A model generated the notes under the pieces. It was not told the origin of the DNA, made no database searches, and worked only from the letters and a program-made list of their open reading frames with translations. 64,000 bases of DNA from Caprella mutica (lineage: Eukaryota; Arthropoda; Malacostraca; Amphipoda; Caprellidae): positions 54,259 through 118,258 of the forward strand of contig CANNZV010003204.1 of NCBI GenBank assembly GCA_947561585.1. The letters run 5' to 3'. The translations under genes and the position numbers were made by a program. Shown here piece after piece: positions 1-11,351 of this stretch (within the stretch, counting starts at the first letter, position 1; each line of letters opens with the position of its first letter).

Positions 1-120
1 TATCTGATTATATTGTGTTACACTGTAGATAAACTAGCTACACAACTCCTCTATAGTGAATCATCTTGTATAGTAGGAGTTCTACCAGAACAACTCATCT
101 ATAGTGAAGTCATTTAAATA
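1..120. repeat. Degenerate CTATAGTGAA-core repeats
   Basis: Scattered copies of the core ctcctctatagtgaa lie at about 45-62 and 95-107, with an inverted version (tagtaggagttctac) between them. The same core builds the large arrays at 4,079, 5,309, 8,034 and 11,352. I read this as the edge of another member of that foldback-like family, cut by the window start. Confidence 0.5.
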
Positions 121-224
121 TAATCCATTTTACTAATTATTTACTAATTAAAAAGAAAGCAATAATGTCACACGGTGTTAAATTCAACGAAATCGTTCCT
201 GATTTTGTTATCGAAAAAAAACAC

Positions 225-350
225 AGTTAATTAAAGGTTTAAATAAAAAATTTAATTAAAGGTTTTAATTAAAGATTTTAATTAAAGGTTTTAATTAAAG
301 GTTTAAATAAAGGTTTTAATTAAACCCTTAATGTATTAATTAATTAAACA
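225..350. repeat. Short AT-rich tandem repeat (AATTAAAGGTTT)
   Basis: About seven imperfect copies of a 14-17 bp unit containing aattaaaggtttt. It is simple and AT-rich, with no coding content. The 351-668 stretch after it holds nothing I recognise. Confidence 0.7.
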
Positions 351-668
351 CTTTTATTAATGCAAATTTAGGTATTCAAAAGTCTAATGCCCCTACAATT
401 TGTAAGCTATGGCATTGGGGTTTTTGTATTCGTTTCTACAAGAAATTCTCTACAAACATAGCAGCAATTTTTGATTTTCTAATTCTTACCGCAAATCAAT
501 CTATGAGTTATGTATCACAGCATAACCTGTTCAATGCTCTGTATGCTGAGCTAAGATGTCACACTCATCATATCAACATACTATCTCCATTTATATATTT
601 TCACAAAGTAAAAAGTCCAATGTAGTGTCCGTCGCCGACAATATCCACCGCCAGTCAAAATTGATCTA

Positions 669-907
669 AAGGGCCGTACACACGTAGGTTTTTTTTAAGT
701 CTTTCCACCAGATTTTTTGCTAAGCTCCTCCTACTTTTCCCACGAGAATATAAGAATGTAATTATTATTGATATGAGTTGGTAAGAAAAAACGATAAAAT
801 GATTATTTATTATATCGTTTTTTCTTATATTCTCGTGGAAAAAGTAGGAGGAGCTTAGCAAAAAGTCTGGTGGAAAGACTTAAAAAACCCTACGTGTGTA
901 CGGTCTT
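669..907. mobile_element. Palindromic MITE, family GGGCCGTACACACG, copy 1
   Basis: The left arm begins aagggccgtacacacg and the right arm ends cgtgtgtacggtctt. The inner parts (cttagcaaaaagtctggtgg and its complement) also pair, so nearly the whole element folds back on itself around an AT-rich centre. Four further copies lie at 30,114, 35,656, 50,946 and 56,814. It encodes no transposase, so it is a non-autonomous element. I could not define its target duplication with confidence. Confidence 0.85.
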
Positions 908-2072
908 AAAGGTCCCCTCCAAGCAAATATAAGTATTGCCTTATTCAACGAGGCTAATGTTTCTTATCATTTTGCTGCAAACTGCATGAAATTTGATAGC
1001 ATATTTTTAATTTTATATGCTTTTAAAGATTTTTATAATTCAAACTCTACAAAACCTACTTTACTTCCGACTTACTAATTTAAGACATTTTCAGCCTCAA
1101 GAAAAAGAATGTACACCATTTGTTTTGATTGTCAACTAGGTATTAGGTTTAATAAATCCATTTAATATTCGTGTAAAGGTATAAAACTGAATGAACTTAT
1201 AATAGAAACGTTTATATACTTTAGAAAACAATTAATATCTAAAATAATTTAAATTAAGGCCGAAAACGCATTGTTTGTTTAAAAATCTAAATTTACAATA
1301 AAAAAAGAGTGTACAATCTTCTTCTTCAGCATCAGGTTAGTGATTCGCTCAATTGTTGCTCACAGAGTACTAAAAAACTTTAAAAACAAATAATAAAATA
1401 TATACTGAACCGAATTGTATGCGGTTTGCAGAATAATGATCCTTTGTTCTATAATATTATGTTATAAACTCATTTTTTTCCCGGAGTCTGGAGAAGACCT
1501 TTAAGTAAACCAGATGAAAGTAACTAAATGTTTGAAAGAGGAACATTTATTTTAATTGTTAGAAAGCTTAAAGTATATCTGTCTGTGTACTGTATTAGTC
1601 ACTGCTTAGTAGACACTTTTAAAGTGTCACTTCATTTCACCACCTTTCAATAAATTAGTTATACCAACCACACAAGAAACATGTAACTTCAACTTTGCGA
1701 AATTATATTTAAAATGCGGGTTCCGGGTTTTTCTACAATCTGTACAATATATATGTGTACTATCACATACTATCTATTACATGTAGTCTATCTAACCACT
1801 GATAGTTGATAGAGTTTAATGAGGAATAGACTCAGCAGACAGCTTCCGATTGCATCAACAAGGATAGCTTGTTTTAGACTAATAGTTAGTTAGTATATAG
1901 ATAATATTATATAGTTGGTTAGAGTCTGTAGACGCTATATTAGCCTCAAACAGTTAAACTGTACAGTAATAGATTGTACATTCATTGGAGAGTTTAATAT
2001 CCTTATAGAGTCTAACTAAGTAGTAAACCCTACACTAATTACTGTGTCCGATACATACTCTGTGTACGGACA
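908..2072. other. AT-rich spacer, no supported gene
   Basis: No open reading frame with family features, no array and no element ends that I recognise. Short ORFs here are chance-length. Confidence 0.6.
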
Positions 2073-2322
2073 TATTCCGGAAAGTGATGCTTTACCAGGC
2101 ATTTTTTTCTTTATTCATCATCTTGTTTTTAACTCTAAAAGTATTGAACCAAATTGTCTGAAATTTGGTGGTAGGATTGGTCAATGTCCAGGAACCAGTT
2201 GGTTAGACTTTGGGAGCCATAGGGTCAAAGGTCATGGTAATCAATTTATAACTCAAGGATTATTGAATGGTCAAGGTCATTTATAAGCGGTGGTGAAGAT
2301 GTGCGCTCTACGAGTGCCCGTC
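2073..2322 (+). mobile_element. Dispersed 'ACCTTCGCAGA' element, copy 1 (5' truncated)
   Basis: It contains the stretch from the ggcattt box through cttgtttttaactc, aaattgtctgaaatttggtg and ggtcaatgtccaggaacc to a right end gcggtggtgaagatgtgcgc. The same blocks in the same order recur at 6,736, 15,254 and 51,220. From memory, similar short elements beginning 'accttcgcagaggcgga' occur widely in marine invertebrates, but I cannot verify that here. The 80-residue ORF over it is a by-product. Confidence 0.75.
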
Positions 2323-2487
2323 ATTTTATTAACCAATAGTTCAGATGTATATTGATCACCCTGTACCAATAATCATTTTCATAGATTATATTCTCGAAGT
2401 TTTAGAATTATTCCGTATTTGTTCATAAGTTCAATTTACCCATTAATATTTTGTAGAGTGGTATTGGTTAGAAATATGGATTGGTGT

Positions 2488-2725
2488 TATAGTAACTATA
2501 CTACTATAGTAACTATACTACTATAGTAACTATACTACTATAGTAACTATACTACTATAGTAACTATTCTACTATAGTAACTATACTACTATAGTTACTA
2601 TACTACTATAGTAACTATAGTAGTATAGTAACTATACTACTATAGTTACTATAGTAGTATAGTTACTATAGTAGTATAGTTACTATACTATTATAGTTAC
2701 TACTATAGTAACTATACTACTATAC
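2488..2725. repeat. 17-bp tandem repeat (ACTATAGTAACTATACT)
   Basis: About 13 copies of a 17-bp unit made of actata/tatagt blocks that are themselves partly palindromic. The orientation of the actatag/ctatagt parts flips midway (about 2,590-2,690), so the array can fold on itself. Confidence 0.85.
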
Positions 2726-2738
2726 ACACGTGGTAGTA

Positions 2739-2922
2739 CAGTGAAACTCCTGTGATATCAACAATTGGTTACTTCATAACTCAGGTGCACTGATAGTTTT
2801 CTATGATTGAAATCTTGTAGAAAACTATGGTCTTTGAGAGATAACTAGCACCAAATTTTTCACGTCTATCGTTTTCTATAATTTAAACATAGAAAATACT
2901 TCATAACTCAGGTGCTTTACTG
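2739..2922. mobile_element. Inverted-repeat element, family CAGTGAAACTCC...CTTCATAACTCAGG, copy 1
   Basis: It starts cagtgaaactcctg and carries two cttcataactcaggtgc boxes at its flanks, with a core of gatagttttctatgat and ataatttaaacatagaaa. It ends near ttactg. Related copies are at 6,916-7,145 and 51,892-53,020, the latter hugely expanded. No coding capacity. Confidence 0.75.
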
Positions 2923-2985
2923 TTTATCAAATAAACTTTAATTCTAGCTGATATTTAGAGGTAATGATAAGGAATATATTATGGC

Positions 2986-3028
2986 TAAGTATAACTTATT
3001 CTCTCTTTTAGAGAATAAGTTATACTTA
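2986..3028. other. Perfect 19-bp hairpin
   Basis: The arm taagtataacttattctct (2,986-3,004) is followed by a 5-base loop and its exact complement (3,010-3,028). Downstream bases begin the same pattern a second time. It is AT-rich with no neighbouring gene, so a terminator or RNA role is not supported. Confidence 0.8.
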
Positions 3029-3196
3029 TTCTCTTTGTTAGTTCTACATCTTTCTTATTGTTTGTATGTGTGTACTCACTTGAGTGACAGTTCATATGTA
3101 TCTCTATTTTTAACTGTTTGGTTATTAATGAACTCCATGTAACTATTTTAACCCCTCCATTTAATTACAACTTAAAATAATAAAGATATTAATTAG

Positions 3197-3975
3197 CAAA
3201 CAATTATTAACATTAGCAGCTTATGAACCTTCATTCCAAACAATTATTAACATTAACAGCTTATGAACCTTTATTCCAAACAATTATTAACATTAGCAGC
3301 TTATGAACCTTTATTCCAAACAATTATTAACATTAGCAGCTTATGAACCTTTATTCCAAACAATTATTAACATTAGCAGCTTATGAACCTTTATTCCAAA
3401 CAATTATTAACATTAGCAGCTTATGAACTTTTACTCCAAACAATTATTAACATTAGCAGCTTATGAACCTTTACTCCAAACAATTATTAACATTAGCAGC
3501 TTATTAACCTTTATTCCAAACAATTAGTAACATTAGCAGCTTATGAACCTTTACTCCAAACAATTATTAACATTAGCAGCTTATTAACCTTTATTCCAAA
3601 CAATTATTAACATTAGCAGCTTATGAACCTTTACTCCAAACAATTATTAACATTAGCAGCTTATGAACCTTTACTCCAAACAATTATTAACATTAGCAGC
3701 TTATTAACCTTTATTCCAAACAATTATTAACATTAGCAGCTTATTAACCTTTACTCCAAACAATTATTAACATTAGCAGCTTATTAACCTTTATTCCAAA
3801 CAATTATTAACATTAGCAGCTTATTAACCTTTACTCCAAACAATTATTAACATTAGCAGCTTATTAACCTTTATTCCAAACAATTATTAACATTAGCAGC
3901 TTATTAACCTTTATTCCAAACAATTATTAACATTAGCAGCTTATGAACCTTTATTCCAAACAATTATTAACATTA
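3197..3975. repeat. 40-bp tandem array (about 19.5 copies)
   Basis: Units read caaacaattattaacattag followed by cagcttatgaacctttattc. Variation is limited to a few sites (ttatg/ttatt and ttatt/ttact), and the variants partly alternate in the second half, suggesting dimer-level amplification. Confidence 0.95.
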
Positions 3976-4078
3976 AAATCACTCCTATTTTTTTATTATC
4001 TTTTCTGATAATTACTAAATAGAAAGAGTACAATTAATAATAAATTACTACATTTTAAATACACTGCAGTAAAACTAC

Positions 4079-5226
4079 TGTAGTGAACTCCTCTGTAGTG
4101 AACTCCTCTATAGTGAACTCCTCTATAATGAACTCCTCTATAGTGAACTCCTCTATAGTGAACTCCTCTATAGTGAACTCCTCTATAGTGAACTCCTCTA
4201 TAGTGAACTCCTCTATAGTGAACTCCTCTATAGTGAACTCCTCTATAGTGAACTCCTCTGTAGTGAACTCCTCTGTAGTGAACTCCTCTATAGTGAACTC
4301 CTCTATAATGAACTCCTCTATAGTGAACTCCTCTATAGTGAACTCCTCTATAGTGAACTCCTCTATAGTGAACTCCTCTATAGTGAACTCCTCTGTAGTG
4401 AACTCCTCTGTAGTGAACTCCTCTATAGTGAACTCCTCTATAGTGAACTCCTCTATAGTGAACTCCTCTATAGTGAACTCCTCTATAGTGAACTCCTCTG
4501 TAGTGAACTCCTCTGTAGTGAACTCCTCTGTAGTGAACTCCTCTATAGTGAACTCCTCTATAGTGAACTCCTCTATAGTGAACTCCTCTATAGTGAACTC
4601 CTCTATAGTGAACTCCTCTATAGTGAACTCCTCTATAGTGAACTCCTCTATAGTGAACTCCTCTATAGTGAACTCCTCTATAGTGAACTCCTCTATAGTG
4701 AACTCCTCTATAGTGAACTCCTCTATAGTGAACTCCTCTATAGTGAACTCCTCTGTAGTGAACTCCTCTGTAGTGAACTCCTCTATAGTGAACTCCTCTA
4801 TAATGAACTCCTCTATAGTGAACTCCTCTATAGTGAACTCCTCTATAGTGAACTCCTCTATAGTGAACTCCTCTATAGTGAACTCCTCTGTAGTGAACTC
4901 CTCTGTAGTGAACTCCTCTGTAGTGAACTCCTTTATAGTGAACTCCTCTATAGTGAACTCCTCTATAGTGAACTCCTCTATAGTGAACTCCTCTGTAGTG
5001 AACTCCTCTGTAGTGAACTCCTCTGTAGTGAACTCCTCTATAGTGAACTCCTCTATAGTGAACTCCTCTATAGTGAACTCCTCTATAGTGAACTCCTCTA
5101 TAGTGAACTCCTCTATAGTGAACTCCTCTATAGTGAACTCCTCTATAGTGAACTCCTCTATAGTGAACTCCTCTATAGTGAACTCCTCTATAGTGAACTC
5201 CTCTATAGTGAACTCCTCTATAATTA
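4079..5226. repeat. 15-bp array TAGTGAACTCCTCTA (about 76 copies)
   Basis: Almost perfect 15-bp units with a/g variation at one site (ctcta/ctctg). Because the unit is a multiple of three with no stop, it yields a 384-residue Asn-Ser-rich ORF, which I do not regard as a gene. It forms the left arm of an inverted pair with the 17-bp array at 5,309. Confidence 0.97.
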
Positions 5227-5308
5227 GTCCTGAGTAAGTTCTAGAAAACTTTTAGTCATGGCAGACTAAAGAAAGTTTGTCCACTATAGAGGCTACTTTC
5301 TTACTCAG
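5227..5308. mobile_element. Central spacer of a foldback-like element with satellite arms
   Basis: The spacer begins tagtcctgagtaag and ends cttactcaggact, an inverted pair, and contains agaaaacttttagtcatgg and cagactaaagaaa. The same core in the opposite orientation (tttagtctgccactaatgac) sits at 11,643-11,680 beside another ctatagtgaa array. With the inverted arrays on either side, this looks like a foldback element (4,079-5,867) whose arms are tandem repeats, as in Drosophila FB elements. That comparison is inference. Confidence 0.6.
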
Positions 5309-5867
5309 GACTCACTATAGAGTACATTTCACTATAGAGTACATTTCACTATAGAGTACATTTCACTATAGAGTACATTTCACTATAGAGTATATTTCAC
5401 TATAGAGTACATTTCACTATAGAGTACATTTCACTATAGAGTACATTTCACTATAGAGTACATTTCACTATAGAGTATATTTCACTATAGAGTACATTTC
5501 ACTATAGAGTACATCTCACTATAGAGTACATTTCACTATAGAGTACATTTCACTATAGAGTACATTTCACTATAGAGTACATTTCACTATAGAGTACATT
5601 TCACTATAGAGTATATTTCACTATAGAGTACATTTCACTATAGAGTACATTTCACTATAGAGTACATCTCACTATAGAGTACATTTCACTATAGAGTACA
5701 TTTCACTATAGAGTACATTTCACTATAGAGTACATTTCACTATAGAGTACATTTCACTATAGAGTACATTTCACTATAGAGTACATTTCACTATAGAGTA
5801 CATTTCACTATAGAGTACATTTCACTATAGAGTACATTTCACTATAGAGTATATTTCACTATAGAGG
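5309..5867. repeat. 17-bp array CACTATAGAGTACATTT (about 33 copies)
   Basis: Seventeen-bp units containing cactatagag, the reverse complement of the core ctatagtg of the 15-bp array upstream. Occasional variants read gtatattt or gtacatctc. Confidence 0.96.
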
Positions 5868-6030
5868 ACAGTTATTCACATGCGTTAGAGTCTTTTAACC
5901 TCTATGCCACGCACTGAATATTTGATAGAATTCGAGCTGTTGTTGTACACCAGAGAAAAGAGATACCAACTAACTGACTAGCAGTTATAACTGCTTATCT
6001 AACTGTATCATTTAATTTCTAACGCATGTA

Positions 6031-6512
6031 GATCCTGCTTTTATGACACTTTCCTTTTCATAATAGCTAAGATAATTGCGAGGCACGTCTCGAAATTATT
6101 ACAGTAGCTATATGTATGTCCATTGAAAACCGATACCATTTTTGTGATGTTCATTTCACGTTAACTACACTACCATCAATATTATTATTGAGATGAGGTC
6201 TTTAGAAGCAATTGGTTTCTGAAATTAGTCTTCATAGCTTATATAAATGTTATATAATAATTATAATTACATCAGTGTAATTAGTCTCTATACCAGAATA
6301 AATGTTTAATTCATTCACCACTTTGAAGTTTCATCGCAGAGTTTCAATATACGCTAAGTCAAGCGAGCCCCTAAAACATTTTCTTTCAACTCATAGAAAA
6401 TGAAATGGTTAAGGGGTTACTATTATATAATAACCTTGTGTCTTACCTCAGTCTTGTTACTATTTGTAATAAGTCTGAGTCGTGATTTGGTAATAAAAGC
6501 GGGGCCTGCCTG
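6031..6512. mobile_element. MITE family CAGGCAGGCCCCGCTTTTAT, copy 1
   Basis: The right end reads ataaaagcggggcctgcctg and the left end is a decayed version (gatcctgcttttatg). The interior shares long blocks with 29,217-30,041, including gtttcaatatacgctaagtc, gcgagcccctaaaacatttt and ttgagatgaggtctttagaa. It is non-coding. Reverse-orientation partial copies lie in introns 13 and 16. Confidence 0.85.
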
Positions 6513-6735
6513 TACTCTTTACTTCATTAATTATTTAATGTTGATACTTATGATTATTATATGACTAATTGTACGTAATTTCATCTGTTCATTTTGTCAT
6601 TTTACTCTACCTACCTTAACGTACAATGTACATTAAAAGTTCATAATATTTCTACTAACTACTATTTAAGTAGATTGTAAATGAATCATTGATTCTGTGT
6701 TCCTGGATAGTAAAGTATAGAAAACTATACCTAAT

Positions 6736-6900
6736 TACCTTCGCAGAGTGGGTAAAGTAATGTTTTGGTGGGCATTTATTTATTTACCATCTTGTTTTTA
6801 ACTCTAAAAGTATTGAACCAAATTGCCTGAAATTTAGTGAGACGATTGGTCAATGTCCAGGAACCAGTTGGTTAGACTTTGGGAGCGATAGGGAGCGATA
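6736..6900 (+). mobile_element. 'ACCTTCGCAGA' element, copy 2 (3' truncated)
   Basis: Starts accttcgcagagtgggtaa and runs through cttgtttttaactc, aaattgcctgaaatttag and ggtcaatgtccaggaacc before breaking at gggagcgatag, which is duplicated. An inverted-repeat element follows at 6,916. Confidence 0.8.
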
Positions 6901-6915
6901 GAATTTATTCCTATA

Positions 6916-7145
6916 CAGTGAAACTAGTGAGTTATGAAGTACTCGAGTTATGAAGTACTCGAGTTATGAAGCACCTGAGTTATGAATTATTTTCTATTAT
7001 ATAGAAAACGATATACGTGAAAAATATGGTCCTATATAGTTATCCCTCGAAGACCATAGTTTTCTCCAAGATTTCAATCATAGAAAACTATCAGTGCACC
7101 TGAGTTATGAAGTAACCAATAGTTGATAACTCAAGAGTTCCACTG
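6916..7145. mobile_element. Inverted-repeat element, family CAGTGAAACTCC, copy 2
   Basis: Begins cagtgaaactagtgagttat, carries three gagttatgaagtactc-like subrepeats on the left and a tgagttatgaagtaac box on the right, and ends ctcaagagttccactg. The subterminal subrepeats are the same motif that forms a 51-copy array in the copy in intron 15. Confidence 0.8.
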
Positions 7146-7317
7146 TAGTTTCAAGACAGTAGCTAGTGTAGAGCTGGTAAAATTAGTCTCACTAAACTAG
7201 CACTAGGTGATTACAGGTCTAATGACTAGGTAGTCACTAGGTAAGGTGGCTAAGATGGCTACTAGTGCTAATATCTATTTTTTAACAGCTGGTTATTGCG
7301 TAGTGATACAGTGGGTA

Positions 7318-7520
7318 CACTGAGGAAAAAATACGAGTCAATTTGACTCGTATTTTTTCAGTTTGTCCATCTCAAAACCGGCTCAAGAATGTGAGTCAAT
7401 TTGACTCATTCTAATATTTTAGTCAAAAACAAGAGTCATATTGACTCCTAATTCATAGTCAGATTGACTCAGGTAGAGTCAATCAAGAGAAAAGACCCCA
7501 ATATTGGAGTTTTGCCATTT
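7318..7520. mobile_element. GAGTCAA-type MITE, copy 1
   Basis: Starts cactgaggaaaaaatacgag and is filled with direct and inverted GAGTCAA/TTGACTC boxes, then ccggctcaagaatgtgagtc and tattgactcctaattcatag. Its right end is lost. Full or nearly full copies are at 9,601, 26,745 and 58,553. The rest of 7,521-8,033 is AT-rich with nothing I recognise. Confidence 0.8.
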
Positions 7521-8033
7521 AGTTTGCTGTCTGTTTATAGCAAAGGAATGTTAATGTTGTACATTATACACATAGTAAAGAAATAGAGTTTGGAATTCAT
7601 TGACGGTGAACTTGATCCATTCTTCAGAAACGATGTAAACAAATGACGTCACACAGAGTACTGTCAAATATTATAAGTATTATTAGATGAATATTATAAG
7701 TGATAAAAACAATTTAATGTAAGTTAATTTACAATAAAAATACACATTTAACTGAATAATAATACATTTTTTATTTAAAAACAAATGGAAAATATTTAGT
7801 GTGACGTCACTCATAATATTTTGGGATGTTCCAATATTGTACTTGGTATACTCCTCTATTTATTGTTTGTAGTATAATTATTAGAGTGTCACTTCATAGC
7901 ACAGAAACTGCCATTGATTTACAGGCAGTAGCTCAAGGCCTGGGCCAAAGGTACGTTTTACATGCAGCGATTTTTGCGCTCATCGCTGGGCGATAGGAAT
8001 ACACTGAAATAGCGCTATAGTGAACTACAACTA

Positions 8034-8312
8034 GTTCACTGTAGAGGATTTAGTTCACTGTAGAGGATTTAGTTCACTGTAGAGGATTTAATTCACTGTA
8101 GAGGATTAAGTTCACTGTAGAGGATTTAGTTCACTATAGAGGATTTAGTTCACTGTAGAGGATTTAGTTCACTGTAGAGGATTTAATTCACTGTAGAGGA
8201 TTAAGTTCACTGTAGAGGATTTAGTTCACTATAGAGGATTTAGTTCACTGTAGAGGATTTAGTTCACTGTAGAGGATTTAGTTCACTGTAGAGATATGTT
8301 CACTATAGAGGA
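8034..8312. repeat. 19-bp array TTCACTGTAGAGGATTTAG (about 14 copies)
   Basis: Nineteen-bp units carrying the ttcact(a/g)tagaggat core. This is the same core as the 15-, 17- and 31-bp arrays, here in a third unit length. Small insertions and deletions occur near both ends. Confidence 0.93.
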
Positions 8313-8428
8313 TTTGTACCGTACCACGTGATGTTGTACCATGACAACAGTGTGTTTATTCACCGTAACTGCAGTTCATTGATTGTCAAAGGTAGGCTGT
8401 AAACAAACAGAAATGCACTCACACCTCT

Positions 8429-9605
8429 TGCATTGCCTGCCTGCATCTACCTGCTTGACTCACTGCCTGCCTGCATCTACCTGCTTGACTCACTGCTTGC
8501 CTGCTTCTACCTGCTTCACTCACTGCTTGCCTGTATCTACCTGCTTCACTCACTGCCTGCCTGCATCTACCTGCTTGACTCACTGCTTGCCTGCATCTAC
8601 CTGCTTCACTCACTGCCTGCCTGCATCTACCTGCTTGACTCACTGCTTGCCTGCTTCTACCTGCTTGACTCACTGCTTGCCTGTATCTACCTGCTTCACT
8701 CACTGCCTGCCTGCATCTACCTGCTTGACTCACTGCTTGCCTGCATCTACCTGCTTCACTCACTGCCTGCCTGCATCTACCTGCTTGACTCACTGCTTGC
8801 CTGCTTCTACCTGCTTCACTCACTGCTTGCCTGTATCTACCTGCTTCACTCACTGCCTGCCTGCATCTACCTGCTTGACTCACTGCTTGCCTGCATCTAC
8901 CTGCTTCACTCACTGCCTGCCTGCATCTACCTGCTTGACTCACTGCTTGCCTGCTTCTACCTGCTTGACTCACTGCTTGCCTGTATCTACCTGCTTCACT
9001 CACTGCTTGCCTGCATCTACCTGCTTGACTCACTGCTTGCCTGCATCTACCTGCTTGACTCACTGCTTGCCTGCATCTACCTGCTTGACTCACTGCTTGC
9101 CTGCATCTACCTGCTTCACTCACTGCTTGCCTGCATCTACCTGCTTGACTCACTGCCTGCCTGCATCTACCTGCTTCACTCACTGCTTGCCTGCATTTAC
9201 CTGCTTTACTCACTGCTTGCCTGCATCTACCTGCTTCACTCACTGCTTGCCTGCATCTACCTGCTTGACTCACTGCTTGCCTGCATCTACCATCTTGACT
9301 CACTGCTTGCCTGCATCTACCTGCTTCACTCACTGCTTGCCTGCATCTACCTGCTTCACTCACTGCTTGCCTGCATCTACCTGCTTGACTCACTGCTTGC
9401 CTGCATCTACCTGCTTGACTCACTGCTTGCCTGCATCTACCATCTTGACTCACTGCTTGCCTGCATCTACCTGCTTCACTCACTGCTTGCCTGCATCTAC
9501 CTGCTTCACTCACTGCTTGCCTGCATCTACCTGCTTGACTCACTGCTTGCCTGCATCTACCTGCTTCACTCACTGCTTGCCTGCATCTACCTGCTTGACT
9601 CACTG
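8429..9605. repeat. 30-bp array CACTGCTTGCCTGCATCTAC+CTGCTTGACT (about 39 copies)
   Basis: Thirty-bp units with variants (cctgc/cttgc, gact/cact, cttctac/catctac) in blocks that repeat as higher-order groups. Ten codons per unit without stops give long ORFs in several frames on both strands. Their sharing of one stretch shows they are not genes. The last unit runs directly into a GAGTCAA-type MITE. Confidence 0.96.
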
Positions 9606-9830
9606 CTTGCGGTTTGAGTCAAGCTAGGCGTGCGAAACTCCAATGTAGGAGTCTTTTCTCTTGACTGACTCAATTTGAGTCAAATTGACTATGAATTAGG
9701 AGTCAATATGACTCTTGTTTTGACTAAAATGTAAGGATGAGTCAAATTGACACACATTTTGAGCCGGTTTTGGGGGGACAAACTGAGAACTCAAATTTTG
9801 AGTCAATTTGACTCGTTTTTTTTTCTCAGG
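9601..9830 (-). mobile_element. GAGTCAA-type MITE, copy 2 (reverse orientation)
   Basis: Read on the minus strand it matches the other copies: a ctgagaaaaaaaaacgagtc-type start, ccggctcaaaatgtg, tgactcctaattcatagtc, and an end in gagtcaaaccgc. On the plus strand its left terminus (cactgcttgcggtttgagtc) is fused to the 30-bp array, whose units also contain ttgactcactg. The array may have grown from this terminus. Confidence 0.75.
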
Positions 9831-9899
9831 TACCTGGCAACTGGACATTTCTTAGTAGACTTGAAATTTCTGACAGCAACATTGCCGCAAGTGATTGAA

Positions 9900-10280
9900 A
9901 AATTGGTTCATTCTTATTCGTCTAAACCTGAATAATTACGAATTGGTTCATTCTTATTCGTCTAAACCTGAATATTTACGAATTGGTTCATTCTTATTCG
10001 TCTAAACCTGAATAATTACGAATTGGTTCATTCTTATTCGTCTAAACCTGAATATTTACGAATTGGTTCATTCTTATTCGTCTAAACCTGAATAATTACG
10101 AATTGGTTCATTCTTATTCGTCTAAACCTGAATATTTACGAATTGGTTCATTCTTATTCGTCTAAACCTGAATAATTACGAATTGGTTCATTCTTATTCG
10201 TCTAAACCTGAATATTTACGAATTGGTTCATTCTTATTCGTCTAAACCTGAATAATTACGAATTGGTTCATTCTTATTCG
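9900..10280. repeat. 40-bp array with strict dimer alternation (about 9.5 copies)
   Basis: Units read aattggttcattcttattcg then tctaaacctgaataattacg. Successive units alternate between aataatt and aatattt, so the real repeating unit is an 80-bp dimer. Confidence 0.95.
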
Positions 10281-11351
10281 AATAATAATAATAATTGAGG
10301 CAAAAAAAAACATACTGTATAACATAGTGAACTTTTCGTACACCGGACGATCTTTAAACGGACAACACCCTACAAAGGACACAAATTGTCCGTTCTACCG
10401 AACATACAGTTTGCTACAACGAACTCTTCAATTTTAAGGTTTAACTAATATTTTATTGGTCTACCAAGTACCTAGTGACACATTGATTATATTCAGAGGA
10501 ATTGCAATTTACAACTTATTGTTTTTAAGGTTTTCATTATTTTGATTTTGTTTCCCTTTCCCGCCTCATTTTCTTTGCTTAGGAAAATTCAATAGAAATA
10601 GAAAAAGGTGTACCTAACTATTCTATTTTCTGTTTTAATTCATTCTTCATTTATTCACACCAAACAGAAAATAAGAATCAGGAAATGAAATTATTTATTT
10701 TTATATTGAGTTCAGTTTGATGGACGGTTATTATTTATGCTATGAATTTTAGTTTGCTAATAACATTAAGCTAAAAATATTACTTTTTATCATATTTATA
10801 GTAGGTACTTTAAGTTACCTATATACCTTGTTATTTTGTACATTTACATGAGTAAGTTATACAAATATTATAAGATTGGCATTAACATTTTCCTCTAATA
10901 ATTATCTGAGTCTTTACCTTCATTACCCTTTCTTTGAAATGCTGTTAAAGAACATTTATTAAGTTAAAATCCCCAACTGAAGTAAATCCTCAGTCCGTCA
11001 TAGCGTCCATTGATTGGCATAGCGGACACTTTTTCCGGTACATGTACTGTCCGTTGTAGGAAATTCCGTGCAACGTACAACAACAACGATCTTCAACCAG
11101 TATGTCGGTGGTGACCTGCTAACTAAATCATTCGGCAAAAATTTGACACTTTTCTGTTCGTGTATGTGCCCCTTACATGCTTTAGTTTATCTATCGATGA
11201 TGTACAAGTAGTGGCTATAGAGCAGTTATAGTCAGCCTTTGTGTTAGGACAGAGTGGTTATTGTAGCACTGTGTGTTATTCTAGAGTGTTAAGAGTGTTA
11301 CTTGTCAAATGCACCAATGCACTTAGAGCAAACTTATTAGTGCACTGCAGT
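10281..11351. other. AT-rich spacer with GGACA/TGTCC boxes, no gene
   Basis: No supported ORF. Boxes related to acggacaacaccctacaaag occur near 10,358, and cggacactttttccggtaca and actgtccgttgtagg near 11,024-11,060. They could be the two ends of one decayed inverted-repeat element of about 700 bp, but the match is too weak to call. Confidence 0.4.

Noticed and set aside
4083..5237. 384-codon ORF of VNSSI repeats
   Set aside because: It lies wholly in a 15-bp array; a five-codon unit with no stop makes an open frame of any length. No start context, splice signal or unique sequence.
5300..5330. Resemblance of gactcactatagag to the phage T7 promoter
   Set aside because: The repeat unit only happens to contain cactatag; the upstream taatac part is absent and the genome is eukaryotic.
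8383..9627. Three overlapping ORFs of about 400 codons on both strands
   Set aside because: All come from the same 30-bp array. Cys-rich appearance (LPASTC) is a property of the unit, not of a protein family.
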